NCBI RefSeq assembly: GCF_000430585.1
Contig: NZ_AUMH01000017.1
Span: forward strand, 27,285 to 91,284
Direction of reading: 5' to 3'
DNA: 64,000 nt
DNA from: Alicyclobacillus herbarius DSM 13609
GTDB lineage: Bacteria; Bacillota; Bacilli; Alicyclobacillales; Alicyclobacillaceae
Shown here piece after piece: positions 47,901 through 54,895 of this stretch. Each line of letters starts with the position of its first letter. Position 1 is the first letter of the stretch. The notes below the pieces were generated by a model. The model did no database searches, was not told the DNA's origin, and saw only the letters and a list, made by a program, of their open reading frames with translations. The translations under genes and the position numbers were made by a program.

Positions 47901-50306
47901 GCAGGCGGGGAACGGACATACCAGGTGACGCACGGCTGGGGATACACCCGCATCGAGCAGATGGATGGCGACATCGTCCACACACTCGAGATGACCGTCC
48001 CGTTGAACGATCCCCTCAAGATTCTCCGCCTGCGTTTGCGCAACCGGGGAGACAAGGCCAAGCGGATTGCCGTGACGTACTACGCGGAGTGGGTCATCGG
48101 TGTCCTGCGCGAGGCGCAGGCGCCGTTCATCGTCAGTGAGTGGGACCCACAGACACGTACGCTGCTCGCCCGCAATCCGTATCAGGAGGCGTTCCGCAAC
48201 GCGGTCGGGTTCCTTCACGTGGCCTCTGAGCCGGCCGGGGGCGAAGCGGACCGTGGCGAAGTGGACACGAGCGCGGCGGACAGTGGTGCAGAGGTCGGAC
48301 CGTCCCTGTCGTGGACGGCGGATAGGGCCGATTTCATCGGCCGGGGCGGCACTCGCGCCTGTCCGGCGGCACTCCTCGACGATAAGCTCTCCGGGCGAAC
48401 GGGCGCGTTCGCCAATACGTGCGGCGCCGTGCAAACCATTGTCGACGTGCCGGCTGGCGGGGACGTCACCGTTGTGATTTTACTCGGTTGCGCCGACTCG
48501 ACGGAGGGAGTGCAAGCCCTCGTGCAAAAGTACAGTCGCGCCGCCGCGTACGACGAGGCGCTGGCTGAGGTGACGCGGCATTGGGAGCGGGTGACCGGAC
48601 AGGTCGCGGTGAAGACACCGGATCGGGCCTTGGATGTGATGCTGGGTGGTTGGCTGTTGTATCAGGCGCTCGCCTGTCGATTGTGGGCGCGGACGGCGTT
48701 CTACCAGGCGGGTGGCGCGTTTGGGTTTCGGGATCAGCTTCAGGATTCGCTCGCCTTCCTGCACGTGGACGCGTCCATCACCCGGCAGCAGATTCTGCGC
48801 AACGCGGCGCATCAGTACGAGGAGGGCGATGTCCAGCATTGGTGGCACGAGGAGACGCGCAAGGGCATCCGCACGCGATTCTCCGATGACCTGCTGTGGC
48901 TCCCGTACGCGACCTCGCGCTACGTGGAGCAGACGGGCGATGTCCGCATTCTGGCGGAACGCGTCCCGTTTCTCCATAGCGATCCGCTGAAGGAAGGCGA
49001 GCTGGAGCGCTACGAAGACATGGTCGAGTCGGATGAACAGGGCACCCTGCTCGAACACTGCCTGCGCGCCATCCGGCATACGCTTGCGCGATTCGGAGAG
49101 CACGGCATCCCGCTGATTGGCATTGGCGATTGGAACGACGGTATGAACCGGGTCGGTGATGAAGGGCGCGGCGAGAGTGTGTGGTTGGGCTGGTTTTTGC
49201 TCGACATCCTGAAACGGTTCATCCAGATGGCCGAGGACGTCGGCGAAGAGGGCGAAGCTGGGCCGGAGCGGGAGCCTGGCGCCGGGCCGACAGTACGGGA
49301 CGACCATGCACCTAGCGCGAATGTGCTCGGCGCGGGCGAGCTTACGCAGGAGGTCGTCGATGAGTTTCGGCAGGCTGTGGCGGATCTCGAACGAAACCTG
49401 AACGAACACGCCTGGGACGGCGCGTGGTTCCGCCGCGCGTTCACCGACGATGGGGCGTGGCTCGGCTCGACTCAGAACAAGGAGTGCCGCATCGACGCCA
49501 TCGCGCAGTCGTGGTCGGTCATCTCGCAAGGGACGTCGAAGGAGCGGCAGGAACGCGCGATGAAGTCGTTTGACCGGGAGTTGGTGGAGCGCGAACTGTC
49601 GCTCGCCCGCTTGCTGACCAAAGCGTTTGACCAAACGCGGCCGAGCCCTGGGTATATCCAAGGCTATCCGCCTGGCATCCGTGAGAATGGCGGCCAATAT
49701 ACGCACGGCGTCATCTGGAGCATCGTGGCCTGGGCGATGTTGGGACGACGCGACAAAGCGTTCGAGCTGTTCGCCATGCTTAATCCCATCGCCCATACGA
49801 GCAGCCTGCGCGACGTCCGCACGTTTGGCAACGAACCGTACGTCATGTCGGCGGACGTCTACACGGCCGATCCGCACCGGGGCCGCGCGGGCTGGTCGTG
49901 GTACACGGGGGCCGCCGGCTGGATGTATCAAGCAGGCCTCGAATACGTCCTCGGCGTGATGCGCCGACGGGACAAACTGTACATCCGCCCGTGCGTGCCA
50001 CCGGAATGGGACAAGTTCCACGTCGATTACCGCTACGGGGACGCCACATATCACATCGACGTCTATTGCAATGCGCGCGGCGGGACAAGCGCGGTTGCAG
50101 GCGGTTCCGTCAACCGCACCGCCGGCGGAGTGACAACCTCCGTCACCGATACGGAGACTTTGGCCCACCGGGCTGAGGGGGTTGTCCCTACGTGGATTGT
50201 GGATGGCCGGGAGATGAGTCAACCTTATCTGCAGTTAGTCGATGATGGCGAGGAGCATCAGGTTACACTGTATACAGCTAGAGCGCCTTTGAGCACGGTG
50301 GGTTAG
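41964..50306 (+). CDS. NdvB-type cyclic beta-1,2-glucan synthase
   Basis: The 2780-residue enzyme resembles Brucella Cgs and rhizobial NdvB in length and order. An N-terminal helical part is followed by membrane helices (about 392-450), a family GT84 transferase with FTVDLDTKLP (near 606) and HRWIRGDWQ (near 755), and more membrane helices (about 796-955). Next come a glycoamylase-like domain (about 970-1350, with HLFNWYDTRT) that performs cyclising transfer, and a GH94-type phosphorylase part with the catalytic aspartate in GDWND (near 2388). It would build glucan from UDP-glucose at the membrane and trim chains. ATG 41964 follows AGGAGG; the upstream open frame is leader. Linkers at about 2090-2115 and 2430-2460 are low-complexity. 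Confidence 0.9.
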   Translation: MILNRDQLTTHARELALTHELDTTRRLTPRFWPGFQSSMKELHEFADKLTYSRVECKQPAEDWLLDHIAFLETQAQVVMRELPPETLHPLPKLQGTGLPRIYAICDDYLAHVDGRYEVHSFETYLEAYQEVAVLKIAECWALPSAMRIVIIHRLAQAMREVRRRHDVCGFVASLLERAGAENLSDVQIRELLERETHGRMLDATEVVHFVRHLSELEPDMRTVWNWLAAHVENNESSLEQMVSFEHQLQAELQVTCGNLVQSLHVLERMPWRLVFTRICRVEQILLTDASHDYERLDLSSRDLLRGRVADVARQLNVPETLVAQTSVRLAKSHLEEYRKQTAHGAPDELPPRSACLAYYLFDPHGVTSLRQTLSDVARPRRLPQIALRRRPLSTYLVGGALIFAGLLVLGSLLIVGGASIRLVSWLAVLLALLIPASEWAIALLHGLIDRCCKPTPLLRYDFSQGLPEDARTMVVMPVIWSSVEEVDDVMDRLLVHYLANRQANIHFAVLADFTDAPEATEPGDEAIVAHAIRRLEALQEKYGRERFFLFHRERRLNAVDQVYAGWERKRGKLVEFVELLSGSTTTSFTTVRGQTEVLPNIRYVFTVDLDTKLPIGVVGRMAGTIHLPYHRPRLNETETRVQEGYGVLQPRIGMSFASTQKSRFAELWAGEPGIDPYAFAASNPYQDLFDQAMFVGKGIFDVEAFRKTLVNRIPDNQVLSHDILEGGFLRAGLTSDIEVVEEFPTTYYAYQSRAHRWIRGDWQLLRWLGRSCKDRHGNGQKIDLCGLTRWHIIDNLRKSLLAPVLLLVAWLGLFGLPGRAFAWETMVLLTWFLPFWRACGHCLLGVGSWRAVRVSFLQSVVQMMTWPFVAVLNADAILRTLYRMFISHRHLLEWVTSAELDRKPVHRRVFLYEPLGYVVAALFVVTAWLFDGITARIVAVVAFVLWALARPVVQSLNRPRRDQSRDWVTAARPELKELASQIWSFYERYVTAEESWLPPDNVQYYPEETIAHRTSPTNIGLYLASVVAARDLGFIDSPAMLERLEATVATLRKLEKWHGHLFNWYDTRTAQPLAPRYVSTVDSGNLVAYLMLVRQGLADWAQRDPSLQPRAKRLLKDIDALIEETRFEPLYNPDERLFSIGYRVDANQKDRVLYDLLASEARQASFVAIALGQIPVSHWFTLSRTLTIAASHKTLLSWSGTMFEYLMPALILRTYPNTVWDSTYRGVVARQKEYADIHRVPFGTSESGYYAFDSHMNYQYRAFGIPGLGLDRGLERNLVVAPYATILALPIAGEAGMAALRQFEQYGAKGEFGYYEAVDFTVERLPVGTRHQVVRSFMAHHQGMSLLTLANLLTDDVLIDRFHGDPRVQATELLLQERIPAKAVLIKETVGARATLPKLDGKPDDATRTVHGLSAVPEVNVMSNGRMTSVLTGEGNGMLSWNGLSVTRFREDPVVDSSGMAIYIHDEVSEETWSPTRFPCQREDTYQVEFRLDKSTFETTCHGIESSLAVTVAPDVDAEVRRLRLVNHSDDDRTLEVTSFLELALASQAADSAHPAFSKLFVQTIYDQDSHCLLAKRRPRAEDEKETWAVHTVYVEGQEVRDDEFETDRAAFIGRGFSLSFPQAMSMRLRGSVGSVADPAFVMRRSLHLAPGESATVYFVTGVAESRKAALDIVSRLREPAQAERAFHVAWVRRQIDLRHLHLTPAQAAAAHLLAGRLLFTPPLSRVRREAILHNQLGISALWARGISGDAPIVTVSVSHLADLPFVTLLARQHQYLFAQGLALDLVILDETVGGNPDELMRRLRESLAARGIADLKRIINIKAEQLANEERILLAASSRVWLRAGGPSLRAQLRIDPKDLPRLSHAPLPHEPRRPRDPHVSAFGEFFNGWGGFVDDGRAYQIHVPSGAYLPRPWTNVLANPQFGCIVTELGTGYSWWRNSHECKLTPWYNDPVLDPPGECLYLRDLTTNDVWSAAPKPAGGERTYQVTHGWGYTRIEQMDGDIVHTLEMTVPLNDPLKILRLRLRNRGDKAKRIAVTYYAEWVIGVLREAQAPFIVSEWDPQTRTLLARNPYQEAFRNAVGFLHVASEPAGGEADRGEVDTSAADSGAEVGPSLSWTADRADFIGRGGTRACPAALLDDKLSGRTGAFANTCGAVQTIVDVPAGGDVTVVILLGCADSTEGVQALVQKYSRAAAYDEALAEVTRHWERVTGQVAVKTPDRALDVMLGGWLLYQALACRLWARTAFYQAGGAFGFRDQLQDSLAFLHVDASITRQQILRNAAHQYEEGDVQHWWHEETRKGIRTRFSDDLLWLPYATSRYVEQTGDVRILAERVPFLHSDPLKEGELERYEDMVESDEQGTLLEHCLRAIRHTLARFGEHGIPLIGIGDWNDGMNRVGDEGRGESVWLGWFLLDILKRFIQMAEDVGEEGEAGPEREPGAGPTVRDDHAPSANVLGAGELTQEVVDEFRQAVADLERNLNEHAWDGAWFRRAFTDDGAWLGSTQNKECRIDAIAQSWSVISQGTSKERQERAMKSFDRELVERELSLARLLTKAFDQTRPSPGYIQGYPPGIRENGGQYTHGVIWSIVAWAMLGRRDKAFELFAMLNPIAHTSSLRDVRTFGNEPYVMSADVYTADPHRGRAGWSWYTGAAGWMYQAGLEYVLGVMRRRDKLYIRPCVPPEWDKFHVDYRYGDATYHIDVYCNARGGTSAVAGGSVNRTAGGVTTSVTDTETLAHRAEGVVPTWIVDGREMSQPYLQLVDDGEEHQVTLYTARAPLSTVG

Positions 50307-50399
50307 ATTCGAGGCTTTCCATGATTAACAGGCCAAGGTAGGTAGCTTAAAAGCGACCTTTCGCGGGAAGCGCAGGTTTTACAGTTCTACGCTAGCCCA

Positions 50400-52139
50400 T
50401 TACGTCACACGTTTTTCAATCACCGCGCGCATTCGCCTGATTTTCTCTTCACATTCCTGTTTATCCTTGCCGCGCGCCGCGAGGTACGCCTTGACTTTCG
50501 GCTCGGTGCCAGATGGGCGAATGGCCATCCAGGAGCCGCCCTCGTACCAATACTTGAGGACATCCGACTTGGGGAGGTGCAAGGGCTCAGCCTCTCCCAA
50601 AGGCTTTCCGTCGCCGCCCACTTTGACACGCCGCTGTGCCGAATAGTCCTCGATGGCCACCAGCCGCAGGTTTTCGACAATCGGTGTGTTTTTCCGGAGA
50701 TCGTCGAGGATAGCCTCCCTGCGCTCGGAGGCGTCTTCTCCGGTAATCTTGACGCTGACCAACTCTTCCTTATAGAAGCCGAACCGCTTAAACAAGTCAT
50801 CCAGCGCGTCGTGCAGCGTCCGCCCTTGACTTTTGTGGAACGCCGCCATCTCCGCGATGGCGAGGCAGGTCTGGACCGCGTCTTTATCTCGGACAATCGG
50901 GGAGACCAAATACCCGTAACTCTCCTCATAGCCGAGCAAAAACGTATGTTTTCCCGTCCGCTCAGACTCGGTGATGCCGCTGCCGATGTATTTGAAGCCC
51001 GTCAAGGTGTTCTCTAAGGCGATCCCGTACGCATCGGCGACGGCCTGCCCGAGTTCTGACGTGACGACGGTCTTGAACACAATGCCGTTCTTCGGCAGCC
51101 GGCCCTCGGCTTTCCGCCGGCTGAGAATGAAATCGGCCAAGAGCGCGCCGACTTGGTTGCCTGTGAGCAACGTATACGATCCGTTCTCATCACGCACCGC
51201 AATGCCTACTCGGTCGGCGTCCGGATCGGTCCCGAGGACGAGATCGGCCTGAATCTCGCGGGCGACCCGAATGCCCAATTCCAACGCCTCCGGCTCCTCC
51301 GGGTTCGGGCTCTTGACGGTCGGGAAATCCCCGTTCGGCTCGGCCTGTTCCTGCACCACGTGGACCTGGCCATACCCAGCCGCTTGGAGCGCGTTGCGCA
51401 CCGGAATGTTCCCAGATCCGTGCAATGGCGTATAGACGATAGACAACGCCAATCGCTGTTCTGCCGTGAGCGATGGGAATTTCACTTCACGGACCACCGA
51501 TTCCAGATACGCGCCGCGCACTTCGGGCGAGGTCCATTGGAACAGGCCGCGTCGGGTGGCTTCGTCCAGAGGGAGTGTGGGGATGTGGAACACGTCTTGA
51601 TTCTCGGCCGCTATAGCCCGAATTTTTTCTGTGGCGTCTGGAAGGAGCTGGCAGCCATCCGGCCCATAGGCCTTGTAGCCGTTGTATTCGGGCGGGTTAT
51701 GGCTGGCCGTGATGGTCACGCCACCCGCGGTTTGCAGGTGCCGAATGGCGAAGGAGACCTCCGGCGTCGGGCACAAGTACGGGGAAACGTACGCGCGAAT
51801 ACCCATCGCGGCCATCGTGAGACCAGTTTCCCGCGCAAACTCGTAAGACATGTGGCGGCAGTCATAGCCAATCGCAACGCCCCGTTCGGCGGCGTTCGGC
51901 TCATGTTCGAGCAGGTATTTCGCAAACGCCCAAGACGCTTTACGGACGGTGTAGATATTCAACCGATTCGGGCCGGCACCCATAACAGCCCGCAGACCAG
52001 CTGTCCCAAATTCCAGACTGCCTCCAAACCTCGCCTCGATGGCCTCTTTGTCCCCTTTGATGGACTCCAGTTCCTCGTGCAGGTCTTTCGGCAGCCCAGG
52101 TTGGCTTAGCCATTTTTGGTATTCTTCTTGCTCGTTCAA
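50400..52139 (-). CDS. pgcA: Alpha-phosphoglucomutase
   Basis: The 579-residue phosphohexomutase interconverts glucose-6-phosphate and glucose-1-phosphate. The phosphoserine loop is TASHNPPEYNGYKAYG, the metal loop GTDPDADR and the phosphate loop RPSGTEPKVK. It matches B. subtilis PgcA in length and in LEFGTAGLRA near the start. I chose TTG 52139 because AAAGGGG lies 8-10 bases upstream; TTG 52163 has no ribosome site. It is convergent with the glucan synthase, whose substrate UDP-glucose derives from glucose-1-phosphate. Confidence 0.93.
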   Translation of the reverse strand: MNEQEEYQKWLSQPGLPKDLHEELESIKGDKEAIEARFGGSLEFGTAGLRAVMGAGPNRLNIYTVRKASWAFAKYLLEHEPNAAERGVAIGYDCRHMSYEFARETGLTMAAMGIRAYVSPYLCPTPEVSFAIRHLQTAGGVTITASHNPPEYNGYKAYGPDGCQLLPDATEKIRAIAAENQDVFHIPTLPLDEATRRGLFQWTSPEVRGAYLESVVREVKFPSLTAEQRLALSIVYTPLHGSGNIPVRNALQAAGYGQVHVVQEQAEPNGDFPTVKSPNPEEPEALELGIRVAREIQADLVLGTDPDADRVGIAVRDENGSYTLLTGNQVGALLADFILSRRKAEGRLPKNGIVFKTVVTSELGQAVADAYGIALENTLTGFKYIGSGITESERTGKHTFLLGYEESYGYLVSPIVRDKDAVQTCLAIAEMAAFHKSQGRTLHDALDDLFKRFGFYKEELVSVKITGEDASERREAILDDLRKNTPIVENLRLVAIEDYSAQRRVKVGGDGKPLGEAEPLHLPKSDVLKYWYEGGSWMAIRPSGTEPKVKAYLAARGKDKQECEEKIRRMRAVIEKRVT

Positions 52140-52335
52140 CCTTGCAGCCCCTTTGTGATTCAATGATTTCGTAACTGCGCGTCCAAAGAACCCTTTGCAT
52201 GAATAACGACCAGTCTAAGTGTGCCTAAAATTGGGTGCCGTATTCCGATTCGTATGCGTACTTCGGCGTCAGATTCGAGTACAATTTCCAATATGAGCTG
52301 CTGTAAAAATGAGCGATGAAGCAAGGAGTGAATCC

Positions 52336-53277
52336 ATGATCTCAACGGTCCTATTTCAACACTCTATCTCGAGATGGATTAAAACCCATCAAGGTTCCAA
52401 AGCGATGCATTGGCTCCTTGGCATGCTGTCGATCACGCTTGCAACGGTTATTTGGGGCTACAGCAACGTGGTGATACGGCAGGGCGAGCTGGCGATGCCG
52501 GTAAGTATTCTCCTCTGGATGCGTTTTGGGCTGGCAGGTATTCTACTCATTCCTACCGTGTTCCGTTTGCGGCTGTCGAGAAAGCACTGGTGTATTGGAC
52601 TTGGGACGGGGGCGCTGCTGGGCGTATCGGTTCTGGCTCAAGGATGGGCCATGGTCACGATTCCCGTGGATGAGGTCGCGTTCATCACGGCATTGTATGT
52701 GGTCTTCACCCCGATTGGAGCTGCCTTTTTGCAGCGAATCCGTCCACATAAAGCTCTCTGGATTTCTGTTATCGTGAGTATGGTTGGGGTCGTATTGTTG
52801 ATTGGACACTTAACCTTCGACTTGAAGGTAGGGATTCTCTGGGCGTTCCTGGCGGCTGTGGGATTCTCCGCACAAATCATCGGAACGACGGAGATTACGA
52901 AGTATGCAACTTCTATTCAGATTACGGGTCTCCAGTCCGTAGGGGCAGGCCTGGCCATGACGGTTTGGCTGCTTATCCAGGGCTCCTTGCATCCTTCCAT
53001 ATATCACGGGTTGTTTCACTGGTCCAAGACAGCATGGATATGGATTGGGTACTTAGCCATCCTTGCGACCGTTGTAGCGTGCTTTCTACAGGCATGGGGG
53101 CAAGCAAGGCTGTCGTCCGCAGAAGCGGCTTTAATCTTCAATATGGAACCCGTGTGGACAGCGGTTTTCGCATGGCTCATCTTGTCGCAGAAAATGACGG
53201 TCCCACAGATTGTTGGCGCCCTCCTGATTGTCAGTAGTCTTACAATGGTTTCCAAGCCCGCTAAGGTGAGACCTTAG
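52336..53277 (+). CDS. EamA/DMT-family transporter
   Basis: The 313-residue protein has about ten membrane helices in two EamA repeats; ATVIWGYSNVVIRQGE in the first and the C-terminal LSSAEAALIFNMEPVWTAVF are typical of the drug/metabolite transporter superfamily. The substrate is unknown. ATG 52336 follows AAGGAGTG; the ATG nine codons earlier has no ribosome site. A near -10 TACAAT lies at about 52280. Confidence 0.85.
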   Translation: MISTVLFQHSISRWIKTHQGSKAMHWLLGMLSITLATVIWGYSNVVIRQGELAMPVSILLWMRFGLAGILLIPTVFRLRLSRKHWCIGLGTGALLGVSVLAQGWAMVTIPVDEVAFITALYVVFTPIGAAFLQRIRPHKALWISVIVSMVGVVLLIGHLTFDLKVGILWAFLAAVGFSAQIIGTTEITKYATSIQITGLQSVGAGLAMTVWLLIQGSLHPSIYHGLFHWSKTAWIWIGYLAILATVVACFLQAWGQARLSSAEAALIFNMEPVWTAVFAWLILSQKMTVPQIVGALLIVSSLTMVSKPAKVRP

Positions 53278-53596
53278 CAAGGGTTAGTCCCCATGCTTCT
53301 CGCTGGACGAAGGGGGGGGATGTGTTTAAACCTTACATCCTGTAAGTGAATGGCTTTGCTCGTCGTCCAATACCCATAGAAATCGTGCCGTTCGCGTATC
53401 AGACCAGAATAAACTCACGCATTTCTGGCGTCCTTAGGGGACAAACATCCGATCACGGGGTTGAGCACCCAAGCCAGCCGAACTATCTTGATCTATTCTC
53501 TGCATCAAACCAAGGTGGGCCAGGATTGAACAATTCCCCATGTGGCCACAATAAAACGGCATCATTGGAAGTGGCGGACAAGGGGTACGAGATAGA
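53278..53596. other. Spacer between the EamA transporter and YihY genes
   Basis: This stretch of 319 bases contains a hairpin (GGATGT with ACATCC, about 53319-53341) that could end the transporter transcript. The only open frame (53346-53600) has no similarity, no ribosome site and overlaps the yihY start, so I treat it as non-coding. Confidence 0.45.
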
Positions 53597-54487
53597 TTGA
53601 AACCATTTCTTGCGTTTGCGAGGCGCCTTGTGGCTGGCATCCTGAAACACAACATTGGCGCTCTGGGTGCTATCATTGCGTTTTTCGGGTTTTCAGCCAT
53701 GGTTCCGTTACTGCTTCTGATGACTTATGGCGCCTCACTGTGTATACCACATCATTCCATTCAGCAATTCCTGTCCGACCTTTTGAAATCGTACGTTCCA
53801 ACGATCCCTGGCGCAAACCTGTACCTCGCACAAAACGTTTCGAGGCTCGTTTCTCTGGGGCCAAGGGTCGGGATTTTCGGAGTGATGGGACTGCTTTGGT
53901 CGACCGTTGGCGGATTTGTGTCATTCCAGCAGACATTGGACGTGATTTGGGAGACCCGTCACCGACGTTCCTTCCTGAAGCAATACCTGGTTGGGTTTGG
54001 CATGCTTGGGATACTGTTGCTGCTCACCGTTTTGTCGTCCCTCGCCACCATCATCATCCCTCTGGTGACTCAGGGGTTGTTTGTCAGATCCGGTATCGTG
54101 CTTTGGTTGGCGATGGTTCATAATATCTCTCGTGTAGCTTTTCCCCTCTTGCTCTTTCTCACATGTTATTCCTTTTATCGCTTTCTGCCGTCGTATCGCT
54201 TGCGTGACCTCTATCTCGTGATTGGAGCCCTCGTGTCGACGGGGGCCATATACATCTCTCGGGAACTGTTTGTCTGGTATACGGGGCATTTGGGGCAGTA
54301 CCAGATGATTTACGGCAGCCTGACGTTCATCATGTTGTTTACTTTCTGGATTTACATCGTCAGTATCATCATCCTGTTGGGGGCGGAGGTGGCTATGGCC
54401 TTGCAGGCGACGCAGGGTATACGGGACGATGACGAAGTAAAACCGCTGCCACATTCTCGATTCATCCGTAGACGTACCCGGCTCTAG
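53597..54487 (+). CDS. YihY/BrkB-family membrane protein
   Basis: The 296-residue product has six to seven hydrophobic segments and the family pattern: LGAIIAFFGFSAMVPLLLLM, WSTVGGFVSFQQTLDVIWE, and a late YGSLTFIMLFTFWIYI. The family was once called RNase BN, which proved wrong; function is unknown, perhaps lipid or solute transport. It starts at TTG 53597 with AAGGGG 12-13 bases upstream, a long spacing. Confidence 0.8.
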   Translation: MKPFLAFARRLVAGILKHNIGALGAIIAFFGFSAMVPLLLLMTYGASLCIPHHSIQQFLSDLLKSYVPTIPGANLYLAQNVSRLVSLGPRVGIFGVMGLLWSTVGGFVSFQQTLDVIWETRHRRSFLKQYLVGFGMLGILLLLTVLSSLATIIIPLVTQGLFVRSGIVLWLAMVHNISRVAFPLLLFLTCYSFYRFLPSYRLRDLYLVIGALVSTGAIYISRELFVWYTGHLGQYQMIYGSLTFIMLFTFWIYIVSIIILLGAEVAMALQATQGIRDDDEVKPLPHSRFIRRRTRL

Positions 54488-54554
54488 CAATCGTTCTCAG
54501 TTTCGGTCCAGTAAGGACGCCTCTACCCGTTACAGGGCGGGGGGCAACGAAACA

Positions 54555-54584
54555 ACGGCGGGGGTCTCCCTCCGCCGTCGTTTT
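54555..54584. terminator. Terminator between yihY and copZ
   Basis: ACGGCGG (54555-54561) pairs with CCGCCGT (54572-54578), followed by CGTTTT. It lies between convergent genes. Confidence 0.75.
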
Positions 54585-54607
54585 CCCGACCATAGTCCGT
54601 TGTTCAG

Positions 54608-54814
54608 TTATTCCGTGTCGTATCCGGCTTCCTCGACAGCCTCTTTAAGGTTTGCCACACTCACTTTCGAAGCATCGAACGCCACGGTGGCCTTCTGACC
54701 CTGTAAGTCGACGTTGGCCTCTTGCACACCGTCGATGGCCTTCAAAGCCCTCGTGACAGCGTTGACGCACCCACTACAAGTCATGCCTTTCACCGTAATC
54801 GTTGCGGTCGCCAT
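54608..54814 (-). CDS. copZ: Copper chaperone CopZ
   Basis: The 68-residue heavy-metal-associated domain begins MATATITVKGMTCSGCVNAV; MTCSGC binds Cu(I). CopZ hands copper to CopA. I chose ATG 54814; the ATG four codons upstream directly abuts the ribosome site AAGGAG. It lies 81 bases behind copA and may share its transcript. Confidence 0.93.
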   Translation of the reverse strand: MATATITVKGMTCSGCVNAVTRALKAIDGVQEANVDLQGQKATVAFDASKVSVANLKEAVEEAGYDTE

Positions 54815-54895
54815 GTCGAATTTCATCTCCTTGAATGCTGGTTGAATGCTGGAGTATATTGAACACCGGACGTTTTGTTATCGGCAGAACCCGTC

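Noticed and set aside
48480..50222. 580-codon minus-strand frame inside the glucan synthase gene
   Set aside because: The plus strand carries the unbroken synthase with recognisable domains, so this is an antisense shadow.
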